64,000 nucleotides of DNA from Myxococcales bacterium. Lineage in GTDB: Bacteria > Myxococcota_A > Bradymonadia > UBA7976 > UBA1532. Where the stretch lies: contig JACKDN010000004.1 in the NCBI GenBank assembly GCA_020633465.1, forward strand, positions 124,001 through 188,000, read 5' to 3'. The notes beneath the pieces were generated by a model. That model ran no database searches and was not told where the DNA came from. It was given only the letters and a program-made list of their open reading frames with translations. Position numbers and translations under genes: made by a program. Position 1 is the stretch's first letter; every line of letters starts with the position of its first letter. Shown one piece after another: positions 16,657 through 25,248 of the stretch.

Positions 16657-17169
16657 TCAACCGTCCGGCGACGCCTCGAACACCGCGCGCGGCAGGCCGT
16701 CGCGCAGGGCCGTGGTGATGGCCTCGCTGCACCGCGCCGCGAGGCCGGCGGTGGGTTGTTCCGGGCCGTTGAAGCAGGCGATCAGCAGGACGCCGGCCTC
16801 GTCCACGTCGCCGCGGATCAAGAAGCCCTGCCGGGCAGGCTCGGCCGTGATCCAGCGCTGCCCCTCGAAGGTGCGCCCGTCGATGGTCAGCGTGTAGGGC
16901 GCCACCGTGGCGCGCTCGGCGCCGAGGTTGGCCTGGACCACCGTGAAGACGGCGTCGTGCGACAGGGTGGGCGGCGCCCGCCGGATCGACAGGAGGAAGG
17001 TGGGGCAGCCCACGTCGAGGGTCTCGGGGTCGCGGTGCGCCGCCCGGCAGCCCGCGAAGACGGGCTCGACCGCCTGCGTGACGGGCGGGGCCGGCCGCGC
17101 GGCGCCCCCGCAGCCGGCCAGCGCCGCCGCCACCCCCCACACGACCCCCTTGCCGCCGACCGACCGCAT
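16657..17169 (-). CDS. Small lipoprotein of unknown function
   Basis: 170 residues with a signal ending in a lipobox (AAALAGCGG). The mature part has four Cys (FAGCRAAHRDPETLDVGC, LIACF, AARC), probably two disulfides, and a beta-rich segment (YTLTIDGRTFEGQRWITAEPARQGFLIRGDV). I do not recognise the family. It lies 32 bases upstream of the TPM gene on the same strand and may head that operon. Confidence 0.75.
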   Translation of the reverse strand: MRSVGGKGVVWGVAAALAGCGGAARPAPPVTQAVEPVFAGCRAAHRDPETLDVGCPTFLLSIRRAPPTLSHDAVFTVVQANLGAERATVAPYTLTIDGRTFEGQRWITAEPARQGFLIRGDVDEAGVLLIACFNGPEQPTAGLAARCSEAITTALRDGLPRAVFEASPDG

Positions 17170-17209
17170 GCCGCGACGATAGCAGCCCGGCCCCGGTCGG
17201 CGCGCGCCG

Positions 17210-17238
17210 TTGCCGCGCCGAGGAGGGTGCGGTATACG
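17210..17238 (+). promoter_or_regulatory. Sigma-70-type promoter before the DnaQ-like gene
   Basis: TTGCCG (17210-17215) and TATACG (17233-17238) are separated by 17 bases. The -10 ends eight bases before the ATG, and there is no Shine-Dalgarno sequence, so the mRNA is probably leaderless. Confidence 0.5.
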
Positions 17239-17246
17239 GGCCGCCC

Positions 17247-18047
17247 ATGCGCCTCACCGAAGCCGTCATCCTGGCCGTCGACACCGAGACGACCGGCACC
17301 GATCCCGAGCAGGCCCGCATCGTCGAGCTGGGCGGGGCCTACTTCCGCGGCGGGGCGGTCTACGGGAAGCTGGTGCGCGACCTGGTCAACCCGGGCATCT
17401 ACATCCCGGCCGGGGCGTCGGTGGTGCACGGCATCAAGTCGGAGGACGTCGAGAGCGCGCCGCCGTGGACCGAGATCGCGGCCCGCTTCGCGCGCCACCT
17501 CGACGCCGGGCCCGTGCTGTGCGGCTACAACTTCGCCTTCTACGACGCGCGCGTCATCGCCGCCGAGAACGCGCGCCACGGCGTCGAGTGGGCGCTGCCC
17601 GAGGCGCTCGACCCCTTCGTCTTCGCCTGCTGGCACCACCGCGGCGAGCGATCGCGCAAGCTGATCAACGTCTGCGCGCTGTACGGCATCGGGCTGCCCG
17701 AGGATCGCGCGCACAGCGCCGACGCCGACGCGCTGGCCACGGGCGCGCTGCTGCTGGCGATGGTGCGCGCGGGCTGCATCCCCGACGACGTCGAGGCCGC
17801 CTTCGCCGAGCAGGCCCGCCTGCGCGCGGTGCTCGACGGCGAGGAGGCGCTGTACGGGCGCTATCTGTACCCCGATCGCGGCGACGAGCGGCTGCGCGTG
17901 GGCCTCGGCAAGCACGCCGGCACCCTGCTCGAGGACGTGGACGAGGAGTACCTGCGCTGGCTCGGCGGCCGCCCGGATCTGCCCGACGCGACCCGACTCG
18001 CGGTCAACCGGCGGTTGGGACGAATCGAGCAGGTCTCGTTGTTCTGA
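17247..18047 (+). CDS. DEDDh 3'-5' exonuclease, DNA polymerase III epsilon-like, with C-terminal clamp motif
   Basis: 266 residues. Exo I is VDTETTG (Asp12, Glu14), Exo II is NFAFYDARV, and Exo III is HSADADA with the catalytic His near residue 155, so all acidic metal ligands of the DEDDh family are present. Such enzymes remove mismatched or damaged 3' ends of DNA or trim RNA. The protein ends exactly in QVSLF, which matches the bacterial beta-clamp-binding consensus QLxLF. This implies recruitment to the sliding clamp. It is longer than a bare exonuclease domain, and the last 80 residues hold a helical extension that displays the motif. It may be an alternative proofreading subunit or a repair nuclease. 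Confidence 0.9.
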   Translation: MRLTEAVILAVDTETTGTDPEQARIVELGGAYFRGGAVYGKLVRDLVNPGIYIPAGASVVHGIKSEDVESAPPWTEIAARFARHLDAGPVLCGYNFAFYDARVIAAENARHGVEWALPEALDPFVFACWHHRGERSRKLINVCALYGIGLPEDRAHSADADALATGALLLAMVRAGCIPDDVEAAFAEQARLRAVLDGEEALYGRYLYPDRGDERLRVGLGKHAGTLLEDVDEEYLRWLGGRPDLPDATRLAVNRRLGRIEQVSLF

Positions 18048-18102
18048 CCGGGCGCGAACCCCCGCCCCCCGCGGGGATGCGCGCTTTCGACGCGCAGCCG
18101 AC

Positions 18103-18131
18103 GTGACAGCCGGCTTTCGTTTCGCTACATT
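18103..18131 (+). promoter_or_regulatory. Sigma-70-type promoter of the sigma factor gene
   Basis: GTGACA (18103-18108) and TACATT (18126-18131) are spaced by 17 bases, about 88 bases before the start codon. This is one of the best matches to the primary-sigma consensus in the window. Confidence 0.55.
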
Positions 18132-18218
18132 CTCCGCCGCCTTTTTGGTCGGTGTCCCCGCTGCGTGGTGGGCCGGCCGGGCGACCGACACCCACTCGAC
18201 GCGCCCGGGAGGACGTCC

Positions 18219-19562
<1,344 letters not shown>

Positions 19563-19564
19563 CG

Positions 19565-19590
19565 GCGGCGCGGGCCGCGCCGCTTTTTCT
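19565..19590 (+). terminator. Rho-independent terminator of the sigma factor gene
   Basis: GCGGCGCG (19565-19572) pairs perfectly with CGCGCCGC (19576-19583) across a three-base loop and is followed at once by TTTTTCTT. It starts two bases after the stop codon. It is the clearest intrinsic terminator in the window. Confidence 0.85.
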
Positions 19591-19658
19591 TCGCCTCGCG
19601 GTCGATCCGCGGCATCGTCGGACGTCATCGACCCCGACGACCTGCCGCGGAGCACCCC

Positions 19659-20348
19659 ATGGCCGCCTTCGAAGGCTTCCCGCCCGACCTCTTCGACTTC
19701 CTCGCCGAGCTGACCGCGCACAACGAGCGCGCGTGGTTCGACGCGCACAAGGACGACTACGAGCGCGCCCTGCGCGAGCCCGCCCGCGCCTTCATCCGGG
19801 CGATGGGCGAGCGCCTCGAGAAGGTGGCGCCGCACCTGGTCGCCGACGATCGGCGCGCCGGCGGCTCGCTGATGCGCATCTACCGCGACACGCGCTTCGC
19901 CAAGGACAAGACCCCCTACAAGACCAACGTGGGCATCCAGTTCCGGCACGAGGCGGGCAAGGACGTGCACGCGCCGGGGCTGTACGTGCACTTCGATCTC
20001 GAAGAGGCCTTCGTCGGCGCGGGCATGTACATGCCGCCGAACGAGGCGCTGAACGCCATCCGCGCGAAGATCGTCGAGCAGCCCGACCGGTGGACGGCCA
20101 TCACCCGCGACCCGGCCTTCGTCGAGACGTTCCGCCAAGGGGGCGAGAGCCTGAAGCGCCCCCCGCGCGGCTTCGACAAGGATCACCCGCTGATCGAGGA
20201 TCTGAAGCGCAAGAGCTTCATCCTGGTGCACGACCTCGATCCCGAGGTCGCCGAGTCGCCCGATCTGGTCGACCGGGTGACCGAGCTGATGCGCCGCGCC
20301 AAGCCCTACTGCGACTTCATCTGCGGCGCGGTGGGGCTGCCCTTCTGA
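19659..20348 (+). CDS. DUF2461 family protein
   Basis: 229 residues, the usual length for this family of about 220 residues. Family landmarks are visible: FDFLAELTAHNERAWFDAHKDDYE at the start, RIYRDTRFAKDKTPYKTNVGIQF in the middle, and PRGFDKDHPLIEDLKRKSF near the end. The proteins are soluble and cytoplasmic and no reaction is known. It follows the sigma factor gene after its terminator, so it needs its own promoter, which I could not place. Confidence 0.92.
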   Translation: MAAFEGFPPDLFDFLAELTAHNERAWFDAHKDDYERALREPARAFIRAMGERLEKVAPHLVADDRRAGGSLMRIYRDTRFAKDKTPYKTNVGIQFRHEAGKDVHAPGLYVHFDLEEAFVGAGMYMPPNEALNAIRAKIVEQPDRWTAITRDPAFVETFRQGGESLKRPPRGFDKDHPLIEDLKRKSFILVHDLDPEVAESPDLVDRVTELMRRAKPYCDFICGAVGLPF

Positions 20349-20473
20349 CCACCGGGGTCGCCAGCGCACGGCCAGCGCGGTGACCACCTGCCGGCCGGGT
20401 CGGGCGGCGCGGCAGGCCGCCGGCCGGGCACGCGCCTTGCTGAACGCGCGACCGCGCCCTCGAGGAGAACCCC

Positions 20474-21910
20474 ATGCGCCGCATCGCTCGCGTCGTCGCC
20501 ACGCTCGGACTGACCACCGCCCTCGCCGCCTGCGCCGACGCGCCCGAGGAGGCGACGCCGACGCCCGGCGCCGAGCCTGGCGGCGGCCGCGTCACCGGCG
20601 GCAAGGCCGACACCGCGTTCACCGACGGCCCGCTGTACCTGACCGGCGCGTTCGACGGCAGCAAGAGCTTCAACATGTGGGCGGCGACGATGGAGTTCGC
20701 CCGCGAGATGAAGCGCGATCACGGCAAGCGGGTCGGGTTCACCTACTTCATCAACTCCTGCTACTACGACACCGAGGTCACCGGCAGCGACATCGGCCGC
20801 GCCCTGTCGCGCGACGAGACCCTCGCCCGCTGGGCCATCACGCAGCAGGCGATCAACGAGGGCCACGAGATCGGCAACCACACGGTGCGCCACAAGGACG
20901 GCGGCAGCTGGAGCAAAGAGCGCTGGGAGACCGAGGTGCAGGAGTTCCACCGCCTGGTCGAGCGCAACCTGTTCCAGCCCATCCGCGACGCCGAGGGGCG
21001 CCCGGTGTTCCCCGACTACCAGCCGCGCAGCGACGTCGCCGGCGCCCAGGGCGCGGCCTGCGCCGCCGACAGCGAGTGCGACTCGGGCCTGTGCCTGCCG
21101 GTGACCGACGCGCTCAGCCTGTGCAGCGCGCGCTGCAACAAGCACAACCCCTGCGCCGACGGCATGGCCTGCGGCGCGCCCGACTGGAACAGCAGCCGCG
21201 ACGTGTGCCTGCCGCTGCCGCGCTTCCCGGTCGAGTACGAGGGCGAGGTGCTGTTCGACGCCGAGGGCACGCCCAACCTCGACCACCCGGCGCTCGAGCC
21301 CTACCGCGTGGTGGGCTTCCGCGCGCCGCTGCTGGCGCACAACAGCGCGCTGTTCGACGTGCTGACCGCGTTCGACTACCGCTACGACACCAGCAAGATC
21401 CTGCAGCCCGGCCCGCCGCAGAAGACGCTGCACCAGGGCACCATCTACGAGACGCTGTACCAGTTCGCGCTGATGAAGAACCCGGGCTCGCGCACGATCC
21501 CGATGGACTACAACTACTACGTCAACGAGACCTCGGGCGAGCGGATGCAGAGCGACTACCGCGCCTCCATCCTCGACGCCTACAACGCCCGCGAGCGCCA
21601 GCCGTGGAACATCGGGCACCACTTCTCGCTGTGGAAGAGCGGCGCGTACTGGGCCGCGATGAAGGACGCCTTCGTGTTCGCCGCGAAGGGCTGCCCCGAC
21701 GACGCCGGCCAGCAGCGCTGCGCCGAGGTGCTGTTCCCCACCTTCGCCGAGCTGGCCGACGTGCTCGACGGCAAGATCGACGCCGAGCGCGTCGCCCTGG
21801 GCCCCAAGGCCGACGGGCTGGCCGAGGACATCTTCCGCAGCGAGGTGTCGCGCGAGATGGAGAACGACAGCCCCGCCTTCTGCGTGTGCGGCGACGAAGA
21901 GCACCACTGA
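20474..21910 (+). CDS. Lipoprotein polysaccharide deacetylase with an inserted Cys-rich module
   Basis: 478 residues with GAGGAGA before the ATG and a lipobox (ALAAC). NodB-homology motifs are present but spread out: motif 1 AFDGSKS (single Asp), motif 2 HEIGNHTVRH with the two zinc His, motif 3 GFRAPLL, and a late motif GHHFSLW. Between motifs 2 and 3, near residues 190-235, lies a Cys-rich module (CAADSECDSGLC, CSARCNKHNPCADGMAC) like those of the window's other surface lipoproteins. Related enzymes remove N-acetyl groups from chitin, peptidoglycan or exopolysaccharide. The weak motif 1 leaves activity uncertain. Confidence 0.88.
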   Translation: MRRIARVVATLGLTTALAACADAPEEATPTPGAEPGGGRVTGGKADTAFTDGPLYLTGAFDGSKSFNMWAATMEFAREMKRDHGKRVGFTYFINSCYYDTEVTGSDIGRALSRDETLARWAITQQAINEGHEIGNHTVRHKDGGSWSKERWETEVQEFHRLVERNLFQPIRDAEGRPVFPDYQPRSDVAGAQGAACAADSECDSGLCLPVTDALSLCSARCNKHNPCADGMACGAPDWNSSRDVCLPLPRFPVEYEGEVLFDAEGTPNLDHPALEPYRVVGFRAPLLAHNSALFDVLTAFDYRYDTSKILQPGPPQKTLHQGTIYETLYQFALMKNPGSRTIPMDYNYYVNETSGERMQSDYRASILDAYNARERQPWNIGHHFSLWKSGAYWAAMKDAFVFAAKGCPDDAGQQRCAEVLFPTFAELADVLDGKIDAERVALGPKADGLAEDIFRSEVSREMENDSPAFCVCGDEEHH

Positions 21911-21926
21911 GCACGCACGCAGCGGC

Positions 21927-22565
21927 TCAGAGCGCCCAGCTTCCCCCCATCACCAGCCGCGGATAGCCGCCGAAGACCGTGAACGGATCGTCGGGCGCCA
22001 GCGGCACCGCGTACTCCAGCCGCAGCGACAACGTCACGTCCTCGTGAAGGGGCCGGTCGGCGGTGAGCGCCAGCTCGACGAAGGCTGGGAAGGGCGTGGT
22101 GTCGAGCACCTCGTCGCCCGCGACGTCCTGATACAGCAGCCACTGCACCTGCAGGCCGGCGTCCAGCGACAGGGCGCCCGGCGCGCCGCGCCAGGTCAGC
22201 ACCCCGCCGAACAGCGTCGCCAGGTCACCGCCGGCGTCCAGCTCGTCCTCGTAGGCGCCGGCGACGCTGCCGGTCGCCCACACGCGGGCCGCGCCGGATA
22301 GGCCACCCACCGCGAAGACACGCGCGCGCACCTCGGGACCCAGCCGGTGCACCAGCCCGGCGTGGGTCTGATAGCGCGCGCGCACGTCGAGCCCGTCGAC
22401 CAGCCCCCAGCCCACCTCGGCGTCGCCCGTCAGCACCGGGAAGTAGGGCAGCGGCGGCACCTGGATGCCGATCACCATCAGCCCGCCGTCCAGGTGCACC
22501 GCCGACGTGCCCGGCGGCAGCGTCTCGGCGGTCAGCAGGCCCAGCGCGAGCAGCCAGGGCGTCAT
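21927..22565 (-). CDS. Predicted outer-membrane beta-barrel protein
   Basis: 212 residues with a signal peptide (WLLALGLLTAETLPPG). The rest alternates short amphipathic strands with turns (GLDVRARYQTHAGLV, ARVWATGSVAGAYEDELD, LSLRLEYAVPL) and ends in LVMGGSWAL, typical of a small outer-membrane barrel. Its sister barrel gene (22591-23184) and a sulfite-oxidase-type enzyme gene lie directly upstream on the same strand, with a 25-base gap. The cargo is unknown. Confidence 0.78.
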   Translation of the reverse strand: MTPWLLALGLLTAETLPPGTSAVHLDGGLMVIGIQVPPLPYFPVLTGDAEVGWGLVDGLDVRARYQTHAGLVHRLGPEVRARVFAVGGLSGAARVWATGSVAGAYEDELDAGGDLATLFGGVLTWRGAPGALSLDAGLQVQWLLYQDVAGDEVLDTTPFPAFVELALTADRPLHEDVTLSLRLEYAVPLAPDDPFTVFGGYPRLVMGGSWAL

Positions 22566-22590
22566 CGCGACACGCTCGCGCGGCGCACGC

Positions 22591-23184
22591 TCACAGGGTC
22601 CACGCGCGCCCCACCACCACCACCGGCAGGTAGCCCAGCACCCGCAGCTCGGCCTGAATCGGCAACACCGCTCGGCCGCGCAGGAAGAGGCCGCCGACGA
22701 AGTCGACGCCCACCTCGACGTGCGCGTGGTGCAGCGTCGGGTCGAACACCCGGTCCTGCGTCCCGACGTCCACGTCGTCGACGTGCCACCAGCGGGCGGT
22801 CAGCCCCGCCTCCAGCCGGACCGCGTGTCCGCGCGCCGTGTGTGTCGTCCAGCCGCCCACCAGCGCCGTCGTCAGGCCCTCGCCCAGCGGCGCGTGCTGC
22901 AGCTGGATGCCGCCCAGATCCTCGACGCCGAAGAAGCCGTGCGCCACGGCCAGCCCGACGTCGTAGGCCGCGTGGTGCCAGCGCCCGGTGAGCCCCACGT
23001 CGTGGGCCAGCCCGGCCACCGTGTCGTAGCGCACCTCGAGATCGACCGCCTCGGCCAGGGGCGCGCGCAGCCCCGCCGTCGCCGAGGGAAACAGCCCGCT
23101 GAAGCCCCCGCCCGCGCGCAGCCCGGCCGGCGGCGCCGCCTGCGCCGCGCCCAGCAGCAGGCCCAGCGCGACGAGCCCCCTCAA
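22591..23184 (-). CDS. Predicted outer-membrane beta-barrel protein
   Basis: 197 residues, starting at a TTG whose last two bases overlap the TGA of the molybdoenzyme gene (TTGA), a sign of translational coupling. The signal is LVALGLLLGAAQA. It is strand-rich (VDLEVRYDTVAGLAHDV, RLEAGLTARWWHVDDVDVG, VEVGVDFVGGLFLRGRAVL) and ends in VVGRAWTL. It is similar in plan to the next gene (21927-22565), and the two may be distant paralogues. Confidence 0.78.
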   Translation of the reverse strand: MRGLVALGLLLGAAQAAPPAGLRAGGGFSGLFPSATAGLRAPLAEAVDLEVRYDTVAGLAHDVGLTGRWHHAAYDVGLAVAHGFFGVEDLGGIQLQHAPLGEGLTTALVGGWTTHTARGHAVRLEAGLTARWWHVDDVDVGTQDRVFDPTLHHAHVEVGVDFVGGLFLRGRAVLPIQAELRVLGYLPVVVVGRAWTL

Positions 23185-24200
23185 GCGTCCGCCTCGATGA
23201 CCACCACCCGCACCGCGTGGATCGCGCCGCTGTCGTAGGGGAAGTCCGTCTCGGCGTCCTGCGTGTTGCCCTCGACGTCGAAGGCGCGCACCTGCAGCAC
23301 GTGCCGGCCCGTTCGGGTCGGCGTCCACTCGATGCGCCACAGCGACCAAAGGTAGGGACCGCGATCGTCCGCCAGCGTGTTGAAGGTCAGCTCGGCGTCC
23401 TGCCACGCCCCGTCCAGCCGCACCTGGACGCGCGAGACCCCCACCCCCGGCGCCAGCGCCAGCCCGCGCACCTCGACCGGCTGCCCCACCCGCACGGTAC
23501 GCCCGTCGCCGGGCAGGTCGATGCGGCTGCGCAGCCGCATCTCGGCGGCCACGGGATCGCCCAGCCCGCGCAGCGCCCCGTAGGGCGCATAGCTGCGCAC
23601 GGCGGTGATGCTGTCGAGCCACTTCACGCATACCAGCCCGTAGCGCCCCGGGACGAGCACGCGCGCCGGCGCCCCGTGGATCGGCTCGAGCGGCGCGTCG
23701 TTCATGCGCAGCGCCACGATGCCCGCGTCAGCGTCGGCCACCGAGCGGGGCAGGTACGCCGGGTAGCCGTCCAGCCCCTTGAAGCTCAGCGCGTGGGCGG
23801 TCGACTCGGGCTCGGCCAGCGCCAGCACGTCACGCAGGCGCGGCCCCTCGAACGCGCCGCTCGAGATCAGCCCGCCGCCGGGCCGGTTGCCCACGCACTC
23901 CATCGTCACCTCTCGCCGCACCTGCGGCAGCGCCTCGAGCTCGGCGTAGGTGACCGTCCGCGCCGACCTCACCAGCCCGTCGAGGTGCAGCCGCCAACGC
24001 GCGGGCGGCGGCGCGTCCGGCCGCCCGCAGCAGTAGTTCACGTACCACTCGGCGGTGGGCGTCAGGGGGCGCTGGGGCGTCGGCAAGTAGTCGCTGTCAC
24101 GGGCCAGCGCCTCGCCGTCGCTGCAGCCGGCGAAGTTGATGGGCAGCGCTGCCACCCCCACGCTGCCGCCCAGCAGCTTGATCGCGTCGCGTCGATTCAC
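23181..24200 (-). CDS. Sulfite-oxidase-family molybdopterin enzyme, Tat-exported
   Basis: 339 residues. The N-terminus MNRRDAIKLLGG carries a twin-arginine motif, and a lipobox-like FAGC follows the hydrophobic part. The Mo-cofactor domain has TMECVGNRPGG with the molybdenum-ligating Cys at residue 102, and EPIHGAPARVLVPGRYG plus VKWLDSI typical of sulfite oxidases. A Mo-co dimerisation domain follows (VQVRLDGAWQDAEL, RTGRHVLQVRAFD). Family members oxidise sulfite or reduce related sulfur compounds in the periplasm. No cytochrome partner is encoded nearby; two barrel proteins follow in the operon. The substrate is inferred only at family level. Confidence 0.9.
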   Translation of the reverse strand: MNRRDAIKLLGGSVGVAALPINFAGCSDGEALARDSDYLPTPQRPLTPTAEWYVNYCCGRPDAPPPARWRLHLDGLVRSARTVTYAELEALPQVRREVTMECVGNRPGGGLISSGAFEGPRLRDVLALAEPESTAHALSFKGLDGYPAYLPRSVADADAGIVALRMNDAPLEPIHGAPARVLVPGRYGLVCVKWLDSITAVRSYAPYGALRGLGDPVAAEMRLRSRIDLPGDGRTVRVGQPVEVRGLALAPGVGVSRVQVRLDGAWQDAELTFNTLADDRGPYLWSLWRIEWTPTRTGRHVLQVRAFDVEGNTQDAETDFPYDSGAIHAVRVVVIEADA

Positions 24201-24243
24201 GGCGGCCAGTATGCCCGTCGCGTCGCCGGCGAGCGAGCGAGCG

Positions 24244-24273
24244 TTGGCCCTCGCCCGCCCCGCCGGCCATACT
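24244..24273 (+). promoter_or_regulatory. Sigma-70-type promoter before the barrel gene at 24280
   Basis: TTGGCC (24244-24249) and CATACT (24268-24273) are spaced by 18 bases. The -10 ends six bases before the GTG, suggesting a leaderless mRNA. Confidence 0.45.
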
Positions 24274-24279
24274 CCCCCC

Positions 24280-25098
24280 GTGCGCGCCGCCCTGCCCCTG
24301 CTGCTGACGCTCGTCCCTACCGCCGCCCTCGCCGGCGCCTGGGTGCGCGCGCCCGGCGGGGTCTACCTGCGCCTCGGGCCCTCCGTCTTCGTCGGCGAGC
24401 CCACGCCCGGCGGCCTCACCGACGCGCCCCCGGCCACGTTCACCGGCGCCGCCCTCGACGGCTACCTCGAGGTCGGCCTCGGCGCCGGCCTCGAGCTCGA
24501 TCTGTCGGCGCGCTGGGTCGACCACCGCCACGACCTCGACGACGGCGGCACCCGCCAGAACGTCGGCGCGGGTGACGTCGAGGCGCTGCTGAAGTGGCGC
24601 CTGCTCGAGTCCACCGGCGGCCACGTCTTCGCGCTGACGGCCGGGGCGCGGATCGCGCCCTACGACACACCCACGCTCGAAGAAGAGGCCGTGGGCGAGC
24701 CGCCGCGCGGCCCCGGCGGCGCCGACGTGCTGACCGGCGCGTCCTGGGGCGTCGGCCTCGAGGTGTTCCCCGGCTGGCTGACCGTCGACCTGCTGCACCG
24801 CCTGCGCCTGAACAGCCCCAGCGCCGGCCTGTCGCTGCGCGCCGAGGTGGGCTGGCGCCCTCTCACCGCGGTCGCCCTCGCCGCCACCGCCGACCTGCAG
24901 CCCGCCTACGGCCGCCGCATCGACGGGCCCGAAGACGCGCCGCTGCCCGTGCCCACCCAGAGCGGCCTGGGCGGCAAGCTGTTGGTCGCCCTCGGCGCGG
25001 GCCTCGGCCTCGGGCTCGACGCCACCTGGCAGCCCGACGCGTTGAACGACGGCCCCGGCTATCGACTCGGGGCCGGGGTCACCTACGAGAGCGACTGA
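24280..25098 (+). CDS. Predicted outer-membrane barrel or exported protein
   Basis: 272 residues from the GTG at 24280 with a clean signal (ALPLLLTLVPTAALAGA). The mature protein is built of alternating strands (GYLEVGLGAGLELDLSARWVDHRHDL, LSLRAEVGWRPLTAVALAATADLQPAYG, LLVALGAGLGLGLDATW) and ends YRLGAGVTYESD, as barrel proteins do. It is divergent from the molybdoenzyme operon with 79 bases between, so the barrels may be regulated together. It is not recognised as a named family. Confidence 0.8.
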   Translation: MRAALPLLLTLVPTAALAGAWVRAPGGVYLRLGPSVFVGEPTPGGLTDAPPATFTGAALDGYLEVGLGAGLELDLSARWVDHRHDLDDGGTRQNVGAGDVEALLKWRLLESTGGHVFALTAGARIAPYDTPTLEEEAVGEPPRGPGGADVLTGASWGVGLEVFPGWLTVDLLHRLRLNSPSAGLSLRAEVGWRPLTAVALAATADLQPAYGRRIDGPEDAPLPVPTQSGLGGKLLVALGAGLGLGLDATWQPDALNDGPGYRLGAGVTYESD

Positions 25099-25157
25099 TC
25101 CGGGGCGGCGCGCCCCGCGCGCTCGACCAGCCGGGGCAACGCGCGACGCCACAAACA

Positions 25158-25170
25158 CAACCCATTGATT
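25158..25170 (-). promoter_or_regulatory. Perfect match to the IHF consensus, upstream of the BON-domain gene
   Basis: On the minus strand the bases read AATCAATGGGTTG, which fits WATCAANNNNTTR at every fixed position. The same 15-base block (CACAACCC[A/T]TTGATT) recurs at 28710-28724. It lies 24 bases before a -24/-12-like promoter element. Confidence 0.5.
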
Positions 25171-25193
25171 CAAAACGGCATTCATCCAACGAC

Positions 25194-25207
25194 GGAATGC
25201 TGTTTGC
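25194..25207 (+). promoter_or_regulatory. Sigma-54-like -24/-12 element of the BON-domain gene
   Basis: GG (25194-25195) and GC (25206-25207) are ten bases apart, with TTTGC at the -12 end. The -24 part (GGAAT) is a weaker match to GGCAC. Transcription would start near 25219, giving a 30-base leader with AAGGAGG. Confidence 0.4.
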
Positions 25208-25248
25208 CTCTCGCGACGGCCAGGAACCAGCCGCCAAGGAGGCACGCC

